Origin: Didemnitutus sp041906465
GTDB taxonomy: Bacteria > Verrucomicrobiota > Verrucomicrobiia > Opitutales > Opitutaceae
DNA: 64,000 bases
Direction: 5' to 3'
Assembly (NCBI GenBank): GCA_041906465.1
Contig: JAYRJE010000003.1
Coordinates: 248,001-312,000, forward strand
Position numbers and translations under genes: made by a program. Within the stretch, counting starts at the first letter, position 1. Every line of letters begins with the position of its first letter. The notes below the pieces were generated by a model, which saw only the letters and a list, made by a program, of their open reading frames with translations, was not told the DNA's origin and made no database searches. Positions 33,545 to 43,193 of the stretch are shown here, piece by piece.

Positions 33545-35563
33545 ATGCGACTGCGTCTGCGCACTCACTCCGAATGGCGGCGTAAGCTGCTTCCGACCGA
33601 CACACGTTGGTGGCTGTTGTGGGCCGTCGGCTTGCGCGTGGAAGCTCAGCGCGAGCCGGTGTGGGACGTGGCGTTTTACTGGAAGAGATTCCTCGTCGCG
33701 CTGTTGTTGCTGGTCACGACGGGCTACGCCGCCGGCGTGACGGCCTTGCACCAATGGTGGGCTCGGCAGCCGGAGACGCGTGTCGCGTGGCTCGACATCG
33801 CGGCGGCGCCGCTGGATCGGCAGAAGTTTCGCGAGCAGCGCGGCGAGCGCATGATCGCGCTGGGGCAGGCGAAAGCCGAACGCGGCCGCCTGACCGAAGC
33901 GGTATTCGATCTCCAAGCAGGATTGGCGCGCGCCCCACGACACCTGGAGGGGCGCCTCACTCTCGTGCGCGTGTGGACGGTGCTGAATCGGGAACGGGCG
34001 CTCGCGGTCACGGAAGACGGGCTGCGCTTGCGGCCGGACGAGCCGGAGCTGCTCGGGGCGTTGTTCGAACTTTACGCGCTGGCGGGAGCGGACGCGCGGG
34101 CGCTTGCCCTCAGTGCCGAACTGCTCGCCCCGGAGCGCCGGCCGCCGTTGTCGGCCATGGCGCGTCGCGTGGTGGCAAATGCGCGGGCCGCCTTGCTGCT
34201 GCCGGCGCAGGCCGACGCGGCCTTGCGCTTGTTGGAGACCTTGCCGATGGCGGTGGGCACGCGGGCAGAGCAGCGTTCCTTGCGGTTGAGGCTGCAAGCC
34301 TTGCGCCTGCTCGGACGCGAGGCGGAGGCCATCGCACTGCTGGCGCAGTTGCCGCGCGACCTGGAGCGTGGCGCGCGCGTCGATGCGGAGCTGGCGATTG
34401 CGGCGGGCGATGCGGCGGCGTTCGAGGCGGCCCTGCGCCGTCTGAAGGTGGAGTCAAAAGAGCCGATGCTGACCTCGCTTCTGGCGATCCGGGCGTGGCA
34501 CGAGTTGAAGCGCCCGACGTTCCGGGCGGCAGCCGTGGTGGATTTTATCCGCTTTCACGGCGGCGAGGAGCGAGCCTTGCAGGCGCTCGGCGCTTTGGCG
34601 GTGGAGCTGGATCTGCCGCTGCTGTTGTTGCGCGCGGAGCAGGAGGCGGCGAAGCAGCGGTTCAATCCGTTCGCGTTCCAGGTGCATCAAACCGAGCTGG
34701 CGCTGCGGAGAGGCGACCTCGAGGAGGCGCGGCGCCGGCTGCCGGGTTGGGAAGGCACGCTGCCCGAGTTGCCGGAGCAGCAGCGGGATCTGCCGGAATT
34801 TTTCGCGCGTCTCGTGCGGGCCGCGGTGGAGGACGGCGAAGCGCAGAACGCCGCGCTGGTGGCCCACGTGCAGCGGAGCGGGGCACGCCTGCCGATGCGG
34901 CTCTTCAAGCTCGCGATCGAGACACTCGAGCGAGCGAACAATATCGCGACCGCGGCGCAGGTGGCTGATCTCGGCGTGAGATTTTTCGCGATGAACGACG
35001 AGTTGCGCGACGTGCAGCAGCGGTTGGGCGAGCGCGTGGCGCAGCAGAAAATCGCCGCGGCGCGCATGGGAATGGCCGCGACCAGCCCGACTCCCGCGGA
35101 GCGGCGGTCCGAGGTGGCGGCGGCGGATTTTGCGGATGGCGCGGCGGTCGTCGCGGCGGTGGACGAGGCATTGGCGGCCCGCGATTCGGCGCGGGCGCTG
35201 CGCATCATCCACACGGTCCGGCGCGCGGCCCCGGCATGGTTGGGAGAGATCGAGCCGACGCTGGGGGCGCGCGAGTTCCGCGCGCGGCGGGCGCAAGGAG
35301 AGATGCCGGCGGCGATGATCGCGTTTCGCGATCTGGTGCTGAAACCGGGTCTGCCGCGGGCGGCCGCATTCCGGCTGGTGCGCGAACTGATCGCGGCCGG
35401 CGAAGGCGAGGCGGCGTTGCAGCTCGCGCATGAGACGGTGCGCCTGGTGCCCGGCGAGCGTGCGGCGGCGGTTTTGCTCAAGGAGGCGGAGGCCGCGGCG
35501 CCGTTGCCCAGCCTGACGCCGACGGAAAACAACGAGCCCGAGAAAGAGGAGGGCCGGCTTTAG
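33545..35563 (+). CDS. TPR-like membrane-anchored protein (paralogue 2)
   Basis: A 672-residue protein with the same architecture as its upstream neighbour: N-terminal WRRKLLPTDTRWWLLWAVGLR motif, TM about 45-66, then a helical repeat region (GRLTEAVFDLQAGLARAPRH, 'ALAVTEDGLRLRPDEPELLGALFELYALAG'-type units). A ribosome-binding site (AAGGAGA, about 33523-33529) precedes ATG 33545. It and the previous gene are clearly tandem duplicates that have diverged, the first having about 100 residues more near its C-terminal half. Function unknown. Confidence 0.7.
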   Translation: MRLRLRTHSEWRRKLLPTDTRWWLLWAVGLRVEAQREPVWDVAFYWKRFLVALLLLVTTGYAAGVTALHQWWARQPETRVAWLDIAAAPLDRQKFREQRGERMIALGQAKAERGRLTEAVFDLQAGLARAPRHLEGRLTLVRVWTVLNRERALAVTEDGLRLRPDEPELLGALFELYALAGADARALALSAELLAPERRPPLSAMARRVVANARAALLLPAQADAALRLLETLPMAVGTRAEQRSLRLRLQALRLLGREAEAIALLAQLPRDLERGARVDAELAIAAGDAAAFEAALRRLKVESKEPMLTSLLAIRAWHELKRPTFRAAAVVDFIRFHGGEERALQALGALAVELDLPLLLLRAEQEAAKQRFNPFAFQVHQTELALRRGDLEEARRRLPGWEGTLPELPEQQRDLPEFFARLVRAAVEDGEAQNAALVAHVQRSGARLPMRLFKLAIETLERANNIATAAQVADLGVRFFAMNDELRDVQQRLGERVAQQKIAAARMGMAATSPTPAERRSEVAAADFADGAAVVAAVDEALAARDSARALRIIHTVRRAAPAWLGEIEPTLGAREFRARRAQGEMPAAMIAFRDLVLKPGLPRAAAFRLVRELIAAGEGEAALQLAHETVRLVPGERAAAVLLKEAEAAAPLPSLTPTENNEPEKEEGRL

Positions 35564-35574
35564 CCGGGACCGCC

Positions 35575-36789
35575 TTAGCCGCGGCGCAGTTCCGAGCCGC
35601 GGAACTTGATGATGAAGCGGTGGACCTTCTTTTGCCGGCAGATGATCTTGCCGGTGGCGAGGTCGAAGCGATCCGGCACGTCGACGCGGATGATGTCGAC
35701 GACGGCGTGGTAGCCGCGCTCGGAGAAGATATCGATCAGCATCGCGAGCGCCTGCGGCTCCTCGAGGATCGGATCCTCGCTGTTGACATTGGAGTGGCCG
35801 GAGATCGCGTGGCGGCGGACGATCGGCATGATCTTTTTTTCGATCAGCGCGATGACGCGGGCGAAGAGTTCGGGCTGGTTCAGCGCGTAACCGTCGAGGC
35901 GCTTGACGAGTTCCTGGCGCGCGTGGACGACGATCTCGCTGGCGAGCGGCAGGGTGCGGAGCTGGTCGTAAGTGCGCGGGTCGAGCTCGAGCGAGCTCTG
36001 GTAGGCGAGTTCCTCGGCGATGGCCTGCTCGACTTCGCCGAGGGGGCCCTGCGCGTTGACGAGGTGGTAGTGGAAAACGTCCTTGAGCGAGAGCAGCGCG
36101 TCCCACGTCTGCTCCTTGAACACGCGATAGCGCCGGGCGGCGAGGCTCTCGTCGAAGTCGGTGGCGCGTTCCTCCCACAGTTCGCCGCGACCGGAGGTGC
36201 GGACTTCCTCGTTGTGCGCCTTGGATTCACGGCCGCGTTTGAGCTGGCGGGCGATGGATTCCTTCTCGTCGACGAAGAGCACGACGATGTGGACGATCGG
36301 CTGGCGGAAATGAATGCCCAGCGGCGTGCCGTAGAATTCGCGCCAGAGCTGAATCATCTTCTCGTAAAGCATCTTCAGGCACTCGACCTGCACTTTCGTG
36401 CGCGGGAAGCCGTCGAGGATGACGCCGTCGCGGTATTCCGGGCGCAGCAAGTGGCGGAGCAGCACGCTGAGCACTTCGCGGTCACCGATGAGATTGCCGC
36501 CTTCCTTGAGGCGCTTCATCTCCGGCGTGTCGAGGAGCGCGCTCATCACGATCGGCGCGCAAGTGAGACCGCGGGCTTTGAGAATGTAAGGCGTGTTCGT
36601 GCCTTTGCCTGCGCCCGGGGCGCCGCCGAGGAGGATGAGCTCCTTGGGAAAACGGAGATTTTCGCGACCGAAATCCGCTTCGAGGTCCGCCCAGATCGGC
36701 TCAAAAATCACGGCGGCGTCCTTGATCTCGAGATCAGGTGCGGGCGTGATGGGCTTGGGAGCGGAAGCTTGGGCGGGTGTGGGGGTCAT
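35575..36789 (-). CDS. extended nucleoside monophosphate (adenylate-type) kinase
   Basis: A 404-residue protein from ATG 36789, about twice the length of adenylate kinase. The N-terminal half has the NMP-kinase core: P-loop GGAPGAGKGTNT, an NMP-binding segment (GGNLIGDREVLSVLLRHLL), GVILDGFPRTKVQVECL, and a lid-like KRGRESKAHNEEVR. Roughly 200 C-terminal residues form an additional domain without a clear match (contains KIICRQKKVHRFIIKFRGSELRRG at the end). It probably transfers phosphate between ATP and a (d)NMP, but specificity cannot be read. Convergent with the TPR gene (11 bases between stops). Confidence 0.75.
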   Translation of the reverse strand: MTPTPAQASAPKPITPAPDLEIKDAAVIFEPIWADLEADFGRENLRFPKELILLGGAPGAGKGTNTPYILKARGLTCAPIVMSALLDTPEMKRLKEGGNLIGDREVLSVLLRHLLRPEYRDGVILDGFPRTKVQVECLKMLYEKMIQLWREFYGTPLGIHFRQPIVHIVVLFVDEKESIARQLKRGRESKAHNEEVRTSGRGELWEERATDFDESLAARRYRVFKEQTWDALLSLKDVFHYHLVNAQGPLGEVEQAIAEELAYQSSLELDPRTYDQLRTLPLASEIVVHARQELVKRLDGYALNQPELFARVIALIEKKIMPIVRRHAISGHSNVNSEDPILEEPQALAMLIDIFSERGYHAVVDIIRVDVPDRFDLATGKIICRQKKVHRFIIKFRGSELRRG

Positions 36790-36965
36790 CGGACGGTCGG
36801 GCGGAGCGTAGAATGCAGGAGGGGCGAGGCGACAAAAAAGGCGGTCCGGCCGCACCGATTAGCGAAAGTTCGATGGAGGGCGTCGGGCCTTCTTCCTGTC
36901 CGGCCGGCCGGCGCCTGCGTGGGGCTTGCGCGCGCGGCGCGGGTGGCCGCGGACGGAGAGCGGCG

Positions 36966-39542
36966 CTATTTTTTGCGCAGGAGCTGAGGCGTGGCCTCGA
37001 GCTGGCCGCGGGTGACGCCGAGTTGGTTGATGAGCTTGAACTCGCGCCACAGTTCCGCGCCGGTGATCTCGCCGCGCAGCAGCTGGCGGTAGCGGCCGAC
37101 GGTGCGCTGCAGTTCGTCGGCGGACTCGTTGAGAAACTCGATGCGGAACGACCGGGCGCCGAGCGCGAGAAGGCGATCGAGAAACTCGGCGCCGGTTTGC
37201 GCGCGGGAATTGTAGACCGTGTTGCGGCAACCGGAGTCGGCTTTCAGCGGATGCTCGGCTCCGATACGGTCGCGCAGGCGGACGTCGTGCGTGTCGCACG
37301 GACGACCGCAGGAGCGATAGTCGGTGCCGTCCGAAAGAAACGCGCAGAATACGCAATGCTCCATGTGAAACATCGGCATGTGCTGGTGCAGCGTGATGTC
37401 GAACCACTCGCCCGGCGCGCGCTGGAGCAGCGCTTCGAGCTGCGCGACATTGAGGTCGTAAGAGGCCGTGACGCGCTCCAGGCCGTAGCGCTCGCGATAG
37501 TAGGCCGCGGTGAGCGGATTCGCGATGTTGAGCGAGAAGTCGCCGCGACGGCGCTGGTCCGCGAACCATTTCAGATGATCGTAATTGCGGACGAGGTAGC
37601 CGTCGGCTTCGCACGAGAGCACCTGTTTGAGAATCCACTCTTCACCGGGCTTGAAGATGCGCGGTGCCGCGACCCACAGCGTCGCGGAGGAGTCGGTGCC
37701 TCGGAGTTCACGGAAGCGCTGCACGGCGTCGCGGTATTTTTTCGGATCCTCGAATTCGGCGTAGACTGTGCGCGCGCCGGCGGCCCAGGCGGCGTCAAGC
37801 TGGTGCAGGTGGCGGATGACGACGATGAGTTCGGGCCCAGGAGAGGGGCTCGGTTCGTGACGCGGGAGAATTTGCGGCAGCGCGGGTTCGCCGCGGAGGG
37901 GCCAGCGCTTCGGCGTGGCGCGCTGGGTGTCGAGATCGGCGACGGTGCGGCGGCGGAGCTCGTTCAGCTCGCTGACGGCAAGGTGAACGGCGCCCTCGAG
38001 GTGGTTGGCCAGTTCGCCCAGCTCGAACGGCGTGCCGCCGAGGCGGCCAAGTTGGTCGCGCAGGCGCTCGGTGGAGAGCGGTTGCTTCTCGGCGGCGACG
38101 AGCGGCGACGCGGATTGGGCTTGGGCGACGTGACCTTCGGCGTCGCGCGCGAGCAGCGTCAGCGGCGTGCCGGCGTGGCCGTGCACTTCGATGTCGATGG
38201 GACGCCGGAAACGAATCTGACCGCCCTCGAAGGTTTGGCGGAGGCGGCGATCGAGTTCGGGGTCGTTGGTTTTCCAGACACGGTTGCCCGGGCGCACGCG
38301 CTCGAAATCGATGTCGCCGCGGCCGAAGCGCAACAGCGTCTCCGCGCCGCGCGGCTGCACTTGGTAGACGCGGCCACCTTCCTCTTTCTGCTCGGGATTG
38401 CCCGCGTCGAACACGATGCCGTCACCCGGCTTGAGTGGTGCGTCGAGGGCGAGCGCGACGAAGTCGGGGCCGACACGTGTGACCGTGCCGAGGAACACGC
38501 CGCGCTTCGTGCCGAAACGCGCGTGGGCGAGCTCCTGGTTGTTGATGCCGCGGAACCAGCCGGTGTAGAGGCCGCGCGAGAAACTCATTTCGAGTTCGTA
38601 GCGCGCGGCGGCGGGATCGAAGGCCGCGCTGTGCGCGTTCGGGCGTTCCGGCACGTCGACGCCGGCCTCGCGCAGCGCGCGATCGAGGGCGGTGCGATAA
38701 ACCCGCGTGATCGTGGCGACGTATTCGGGTGATTTGAGACGCCCCTCGATCTTCAGCGAGGCCACGCCGGCGCGCACGAGATCGGGCAGCACCTCGAGGC
38801 CGGCGAGGTCCTGCGGGCTGAGCAGGTAACGGCGGTCGCCGAGTTCGACTTTGGCTCCGTCGGAGATGAGCTCGTAAGGCATGCGGCACGCCTGCGCGCA
38901 CTCGCCGCGATTGGCGGAGCGGCCGCCGAGCGACTCGCTGGTCAGGCACTGGCCGGAGTAGGCGACGCAGAGCGCGCCGTGCACGAAGACTTCGAGCGGC
39001 AGCGCGACCGCGGCGGATTTTTGTGCGGTCTGGATGGCGGCGATCTCGGCGAGCGAGTTTTCGCGCGCGAGCACGACGAGGTTGGCGCCGAGTTCCTGCG
39101 CAAACGCCACGCCGGCCGCACTGGTCACGGTCATCTGCGTCGACGTGTGAATCGGGAAATCGGGCGACAGCGCGCGGATGAGGCGGCAGATGCCGACGTC
39201 CTGCACGATGGCGGCGTCGACGCCGGCGGCGATGATCGAGCGCAGGTAGGTTTCGGCGTCGGTGAGTTCGTCGGCGAAGACGAGCGTGTTGAACGTCACG
39301 TAGCCGCGCACGCCGCGGCGGTGCAGGAACTCCATCAGGCGCGGCAGGTCCGCGACGGTGAAGTTGTGCGCGCGCATGCGGGCGTTGAACCGCTCGAGGC
39401 CGAAGTAGATCGCGTCGGCGCCGTTCTCGACGGCGGCCTTGGCGCACTCCCAGTCGCCCGCGGGCGCCAGGATTTCCGGGCGCGCCGGAGCCGCCGCGGG
39501 AGCGGTGGCGGGTGACGGGAGAGTGGCGGGCGATTGAGACAC
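36966..39542 (-). CDS. U32-family peptidase / RNA-hydroxylation-type protein with C-terminal extension
   Basis: 858 residues from GTG 39542. The N-terminal half is a TIM-barrel U32 domain: EILAPAGDWECAKAAVENGADAIYFG, the U32 signature EVFVHGALCVAYSGQC at 184-199, and ECAQACRMPYEL with the conserved Cys pair. The rest is RlhA/DUF3656-like and ends with a second Cys cluster (CVFCAFLSDGTDYRSCGRPC). E. coli relatives (RlhA, TrhP, UbiU/V) hydroxylate RNA or ubiquinone precursors and bind iron-sulfur clusters, so protease activity is doubtful. It is a single-gene transcript. Confidence 0.85.
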   Translation of the reverse strand: MSQSPATLPSPATAPAAAPARPEILAPAGDWECAKAAVENGADAIYFGLERFNARMRAHNFTVADLPRLMEFLHRRGVRGYVTFNTLVFADELTDAETYLRSIIAAGVDAAIVQDVGICRLIRALSPDFPIHTSTQMTVTSAAGVAFAQELGANLVVLARENSLAEIAAIQTAQKSAAVALPLEVFVHGALCVAYSGQCLTSESLGGRSANRGECAQACRMPYELISDGAKVELGDRRYLLSPQDLAGLEVLPDLVRAGVASLKIEGRLKSPEYVATITRVYRTALDRALREAGVDVPERPNAHSAAFDPAAARYELEMSFSRGLYTGWFRGINNQELAHARFGTKRGVFLGTVTRVGPDFVALALDAPLKPGDGIVFDAGNPEQKEEGGRVYQVQPRGAETLLRFGRGDIDFERVRPGNRVWKTNDPELDRRLRQTFEGGQIRFRRPIDIEVHGHAGTPLTLLARDAEGHVAQAQSASPLVAAEKQPLSTERLRDQLGRLGGTPFELGELANHLEGAVHLAVSELNELRRRTVADLDTQRATPKRWPLRGEPALPQILPRHEPSPSPGPELIVVIRHLHQLDAAWAAGARTVYAEFEDPKKYRDAVQRFRELRGTDSSATLWVAAPRIFKPGEEWILKQVLSCEADGYLVRNYDHLKWFADQRRRGDFSLNIANPLTAAYYRERYGLERVTASYDLNVAQLEALLQRAPGEWFDITLHQHMPMFHMEHCVFCAFLSDGTDYRSCGRPCDTHDVRLRDRIGAEHPLKADSGCRNTVYNSRAQTGAEFLDRLLALGARSFRIEFLNESADELQRTVGRYRQLLRGEITGAELWREFKLINQLGVTRGQLEATPQLLRKK

Positions 39543-39632
39543 GCAACGCCTCTGTTACCGCAGGGAGGTGGGTCTGCAACTGATAAGCAGACGCGGCGCG
39601 GAACTTTGCGGGCGGCAGGCGTCTACATCCGT

Positions 39633-39989
39633 ATGAAGACGATCAACGTTCTCCTCGGCGCGAGCGGGTTATGGCTCGGCGTCCTGATCGCGCAGGCTCA
39701 AACACCTGCGCCCGACCGAATTCCCGGAGCAAGTGCCTGGGGCAACGAGGCGCGCGAGCTCTACGTGCGCAATGCGGTGCTTCGCGTTCAGACCTATCAC
39801 TGGAAACTCGATGATCAGACCAAATCGCCACCAGAGGCGCGCAACGCGGAGGCTTACCGCCTCGTGAAGGAACTTGATTTGCTGATCGCGCGCCTGCGAT
39901 CGGCGGCGCCCACGGAGTTCGAGGCGGTGAAAACGATGTTCGAGCGCACGCAGACGGCGCTCGACCAGACCCTCGGTCGTTCGGCTTAA
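39633..39989 (+). CDS. small exported hypothetical protein
   Basis: A 118-residue protein from ATG 39633 with a signal peptide (MKTINVLLGASGLWLGVLIA, cleavage after QAQ). The mature helical part (ARELYVRNAVLRVQTYHWKL … AEAYRLVKELDLLIARLRSA) has no recognised family. It converges with the MFS gene, and the two stop codons overlap by four bases. Confidence 0.6.
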   Translation: MKTINVLLGASGLWLGVLIAQAQTPAPDRIPGASAWGNEARELYVRNAVLRVQTYHWKLDDQTKSPPEARNAEAYRLVKELDLLIARLRSAAPTEFEAVKTMFERTQTALDQTLGRSA

Positions 39990-41233
39990 GCTGGTTTGCT
40001 GACCGCCGCCGCGTTGCGCGCGGCCGGACGCGCAGCGTGGGGCGCAGCGGCGCGCAGGCGCGCGGCGAGATACACCGCGACGGCAAAGGCGACGACCGCC
40101 AGGTAGCCGACGCGCGGGTAGCCCTCGAGGCGGCCGGTGATGCCTGCGCGGGTCACGAACACGCCCGCGATCGTATTGGCGAGCGCGCTGGCGCCCTGTT
40201 GCACGGCGGAGTTCACGCTCATGAATCCGCCGCGATAGCGGGCCTCGACGGAGTTGGTGATGAGCGCCATCGCTGGCGGGAAGCGGCCCGACATGCCGAT
40301 CATGAACAAGGTCGTGACGGCGAGCGCCACGATGACGGGCACCGGCGGCAGATGTGTGAGCAGCAGGGCCGAGGCGCACGCGAGTGTGGTGATGACGGCA
40401 AAGACGTGAAGCTTGTCGTGCCGATCCGCCAGTCGGCCGAACCAAGGCATGGTGAAAAAGGTGAACGCGCCGCCCGCCAGGTAAACGAGCGGCAGTTGCG
40501 CCTCGCTCAGGCCGACATTCGTGACCATCGACGGCGCCATGAACGGGATGATACAACCGCCGGCGAACACCAGCACGGCCGAGAGCGCAAACCCGCGCAC
40601 GTGGATCGGATGGGTGCAGATCTCGCGCATTTGTTGCAGCGGGTGGGTGTCGACCGGATGCGGCGGCAGCGCGGGCAGCACCCGCCAGCCGATCACGCCA
40701 ATGACGAGGCTCATTGCCGCGAGCAGGAAAAACGGGGCGTGCCACTCGAAGGCGCCAGCGAGCGCGAGGCCGGTCGGCACGCCGAGCACGGAGGCGATCG
40801 GGAACGCCGTCATCACCACGCCCATCGCGGCGCCGCGGCGCTCGGGCGGCACGACATCGCTGACGGCCGCGGTCACGACCGATCCGGCCAGCCCGCCGAA
40901 CGCGCCCGCCGCAAAACGCGCCAGCAGCAGAATGGGATAAGTCGGGGCCAGTGCGCAGGCGAAGGTGGCGAGAGTAAAACCGCCGTAGAGGAAGAGCAGT
41001 GCGCGTTTGCGGTCGTAGCGATCGAGCAGAAAACCGCCGATGAATCCTGTGAGCGCTGCGGCGATGCTGTAGGCGGCCACGAGCCGGCTGAACTGCGCCG
41101 GGCTGATGTCGAAGACGCGCATCAGGTGCGAGCCCAGCGGCATCAGGATCATGTAGTCCATGACGTGCGTGAACTGCACCGCCGCCAAGGTGAAGAGCAG
41201 CAGGCGTTCGTGGATGCGAGGCGTCGCGGACAT
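39986..41233 (-). CDS. MFS transporter, AraJ/drug-efflux type
   Basis: A 415-residue twelve-helix major facilitator. Motif A is present between TM2 and TM3 (GGFLLDRYDRKRALLF) and in degenerate form later (WFGRLADRHDK). A DHA1-type GVPTGLALAG motif C-like segment is seen near TM5. Likely an inner-membrane proton-coupled exporter. The LysR regulator gene lies 39 bases upstream on the same strand and may control it. Confidence 0.88.
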   Translation of the reverse strand: MSATPRIHERLLLFTLAAVQFTHVMDYMILMPLGSHLMRVFDISPAQFSRLVAAYSIAAALTGFIGGFLLDRYDRKRALLFLYGGFTLATFACALAPTYPILLLARFAAGAFGGLAGSVVTAAVSDVVPPERRGAAMGVVMTAFPIASVLGVPTGLALAGAFEWHAPFFLLAAMSLVIGVIGWRVLPALPPHPVDTHPLQQMREICTHPIHVRGFALSAVLVFAGGCIIPFMAPSMVTNVGLSEAQLPLVYLAGGAFTFFTMPWFGRLADRHDKLHVFAVITTLACASALLLTHLPPVPVIVALAVTTLFMIGMSGRFPPAMALITNSVEARYRGGFMSVNSAVQQGASALANTIAGVFVTRAGITGRLEGYPRVGYLAVVAFAVAVYLAARLRAAAPHAARPAARNAAAVSKPA

Positions 41234-41272
41234 GAAGCGGTCGAGGCTTCTCAGATTTGGCCGGTGTGCAAC

Positions 41273-42211
41273 TCAGCTCCGTGTTCCACCCGGGGGCCGA
41301 AAGGGCGGGGTGGTGGCTGCGGCGGCTTGCAGAGGGCCGACGACGGCATGAGCGGCGTCGGAGAAAATGCGCGCGCCTTTCGTGTGGTGGTGGCGGTAAT
41401 GGCGGATGAGCGAGATTTCGCGCGTGGGCATCTGTCCGGAAAATTTGCGGTAAACGAGGCCGGCCGGGTCGTTGGCGGTGCGGGCGCTGCGCGGCAGCAC
41501 GCTGATCCCCGCACCGAGTGCGATGAGGGTTTTGGCGGTGGAGAGTTGCGCGGCGCGATGAGCGATCCGCGGCTCGAAGTCGTGGTCGCCAAGCAGACGC
41601 TGGACGAGTGTCGCGGTCGACGAGCCCGTCCCGAGCATCACGAAATCCTGTTCGCGCAGATCTTCGAGCGTGACGCTTGCCGCGGTCGCGAGCGGGTGAT
41701 TGGCGGCGACAGCGAGCAGGAGCGGTTCGGAGAACAAGGCGGAGGTTTCGATGCGGGGTTCGTTGACGGGCATGGAAACGACGCCGAGGTCGAGTTCGCC
41801 ATCGAGCACGGCCTGGACGACTGTTGGTCTAAAATCTTCTCGGCTAATGAGTTGAATTCTAATGTCATTGGCTCGGCAATAGGCCACGACGGCGGGCAGG
41901 AAGAAGTGCGCGACGGTGGGAATGACGCCGACGGACACCCGATGGCCTTGGGCGGGGTCTTCTTTTATCTCGCGGATAGCGTCGTCCGCTTCGGCGAGGA
42001 TGCGGTGGGCGCGCTCGAGCAGGAGTTCGCCGGCATTGGTGAGGGTCACTTTGCGGCCGAGGCGGTGAAAAAGGGTCTGCCCAAGTTCCTCCTCTAGGTT
42101 TAAAATCTGCTGGCTTAGAGACGGTTGTGAAATGAATGACCGTGCGGCGGCTTTAGTGAAATTACCTGTCTCGGCGACGGCGACGAAGTAGCGGAGTTGG
42201 TAGATTTCCAT
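41273..42211 (-). CDS. LysR-family transcriptional regulator
   Basis: A 312-residue LTTR. The winged-helix N-terminus is typical: MEIYQLRYFVAVAETGNFTKAAARSFISQPSLSQQI (residues 1-36), then GRKVTLTNAGELLLERA. The effector domain follows (about 90-290). The CynR/OxyR-like spacing gives no specific ligand. The gene directly precedes the MFS transporter in the same direction, so regulation of that exporter is likely. Confidence 0.92.
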   Translation of the reverse strand: MEIYQLRYFVAVAETGNFTKAAARSFISQPSLSQQILNLEEELGQTLFHRLGRKVTLTNAGELLLERAHRILAEADDAIREIKEDPAQGHRVSVGVIPTVAHFFLPAVVAYCRANDIRIQLISREDFRPTVVQAVLDGELDLGVVSMPVNEPRIETSALFSEPLLLAVAANHPLATAASVTLEDLREQDFVMLGTGSSTATLVQRLLGDHDFEPRIAHRAAQLSTAKTLIALGAGISVLPRSARTANDPAGLVYRKFSGQMPTREISLIRHYRHHHTKGARIFSDAAHAVVGPLQAAAATTPPFRPPGGTRS

Positions 42212-42314
42212 AGATTTAAGCTATGGGATGAATAGAAACGAAGTATTTCTCCTATTGCAAGGCCGGTGGTATGCTCTGTCCCGTCAACAAGACATCCAAC
42301 CAAAGTTCACCCAC

Positions 42315-42491
42315 ATGAACACCAAGACTCTCCTTCAATCCGCCGCCCTCACGGGCACCCTCGCCGTCGTTTTCTTCGAACTGGCGAAGGTCAACACCGA
42401 CCTCCCGCTCATGGGCCTCGTCGTGGGCTACGTCGCCTCGGTGGCGATCCTGGCCTTCGCGGCCTTCGACGGCGCCAAGCGCGCGTCCTGA
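42315..42491 (+). CDS. small two-helix membrane protein
   Basis: A 58-residue protein from ATG 42315 with two hydrophobic stretches (about 8-24 and 32-51), a short loop (KVNTDLP) and a basic tail. No family recognised. Two terminator hairpins follow directly, suggesting a discrete, perhaps highly expressed, short transcript. Confidence 0.55.
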   Translation: MNTKTLLQSAALTGTLAVVFFELAKVNTDLPLMGLVVGYVASVAILAFAAFDGAKRAS

Positions 42492-42522
42492 CAAGTTTCA
42501 GCCGAAAGCATAGTGTGCAAAT

Positions 42523-42600
42523 GAGGCCCGGGTTAGGGGTAGCCCGGGCCTCTCTCTTTTCTCTCCGCGCGAGGGCCGGTTCAGCACCGGCCCTTTTTCT
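42523..42600 (+). terminator. tandem intrinsic terminators
   Basis: Hairpin 1: 10-bp stem 42523-42532 / 42543-42552 followed by TCTCTTTTC. Hairpin 2: 9-bp stem 42572-42580 / 42586-42594 followed by TTTTCTTTT. Two strong terminators in a row isolate the small membrane-protein gene from the sigma-factor operon. Confidence 0.85.
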
Positions 42601-42677
42601 TTTGGTCGGTTGCGCGAATTCGCAGCCGGGATAAACAAAAGTCGTCCGGCATGACGCTTTTCAGGAAACAACCACCC

Positions 42678-43193
42678 ATGGAGGCCACGCGTGCATCCCC
42701 ATCCTGGAAAGATTGGTTCGAGGCTTATGGCCCCAAGCTGCTGCTCTGCGCGCGGCAATGGACCCGGTCGCTGGCGGACGCTGAGGATGTCGTGCAGGAG
42801 GCCTTCGTGCGTTACTGGCGCCACCAGCGCGAGCTGCCGGGCGATCCGCAGGCTTTGCTCATTACCTCTGTGCGTCGCGCCGCACTCGATCTGGCGCGCC
42901 GTGAGGGCCGTCGTGCGGTCCGCGAGGAAAAGGCCGATGGCGGTCTCGAGGAGCGCGAGGGGATTTTCGACCCGTTGCCCGGCGACGGTGACGAGCGCCG
43001 GACGGAAATTGAATGCGCGCTCCAACGCCTGCCCGAAGAGCAGCGGGAGGTGCTCGTGCTCAAGATCTGGGAAGAACTCACTTTCGAACAAATCGGCGAG
43101 GTGCTCGCCATCTCGCCCAATACCGCCGCTTCGCGCTACCGCTACGCGCTCGGCGCGCTCCGCAAAGAATTAAAGCCGCTCAGTTATGGATGA
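42678..43193 (+). CDS. ECF RNA polymerase sigma factor
   Basis: A 171-residue ECF sigma. Region 2 has DAEDVVQEAFVRYWRH; region 4 has LPEEQREVLVLKIWEELTFEQIGEVLAISPNTAASRYRYAL. ATG 42678 is preferred because AGGAAA sits 9 bases before it; ATG 42651 would add nine residues. Its end overlaps the next gene by 8 bases. It should direct polymerase to promoters controlled with the downstream anti-sigma-like membrane protein. Confidence 0.9.
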   Translation: MEATRASPSWKDWFEAYGPKLLLCARQWTRSLADAEDVVQEAFVRYWRHQRELPGDPQALLITSVRRAALDLARREGRRAVREEKADGGLEEREGIFDPLPGDGDERRTEIECALQRLPEEQREVLVLKIWEELTFEQIGEVLAISPNTAASRYRYALGALRKELKPLSYG

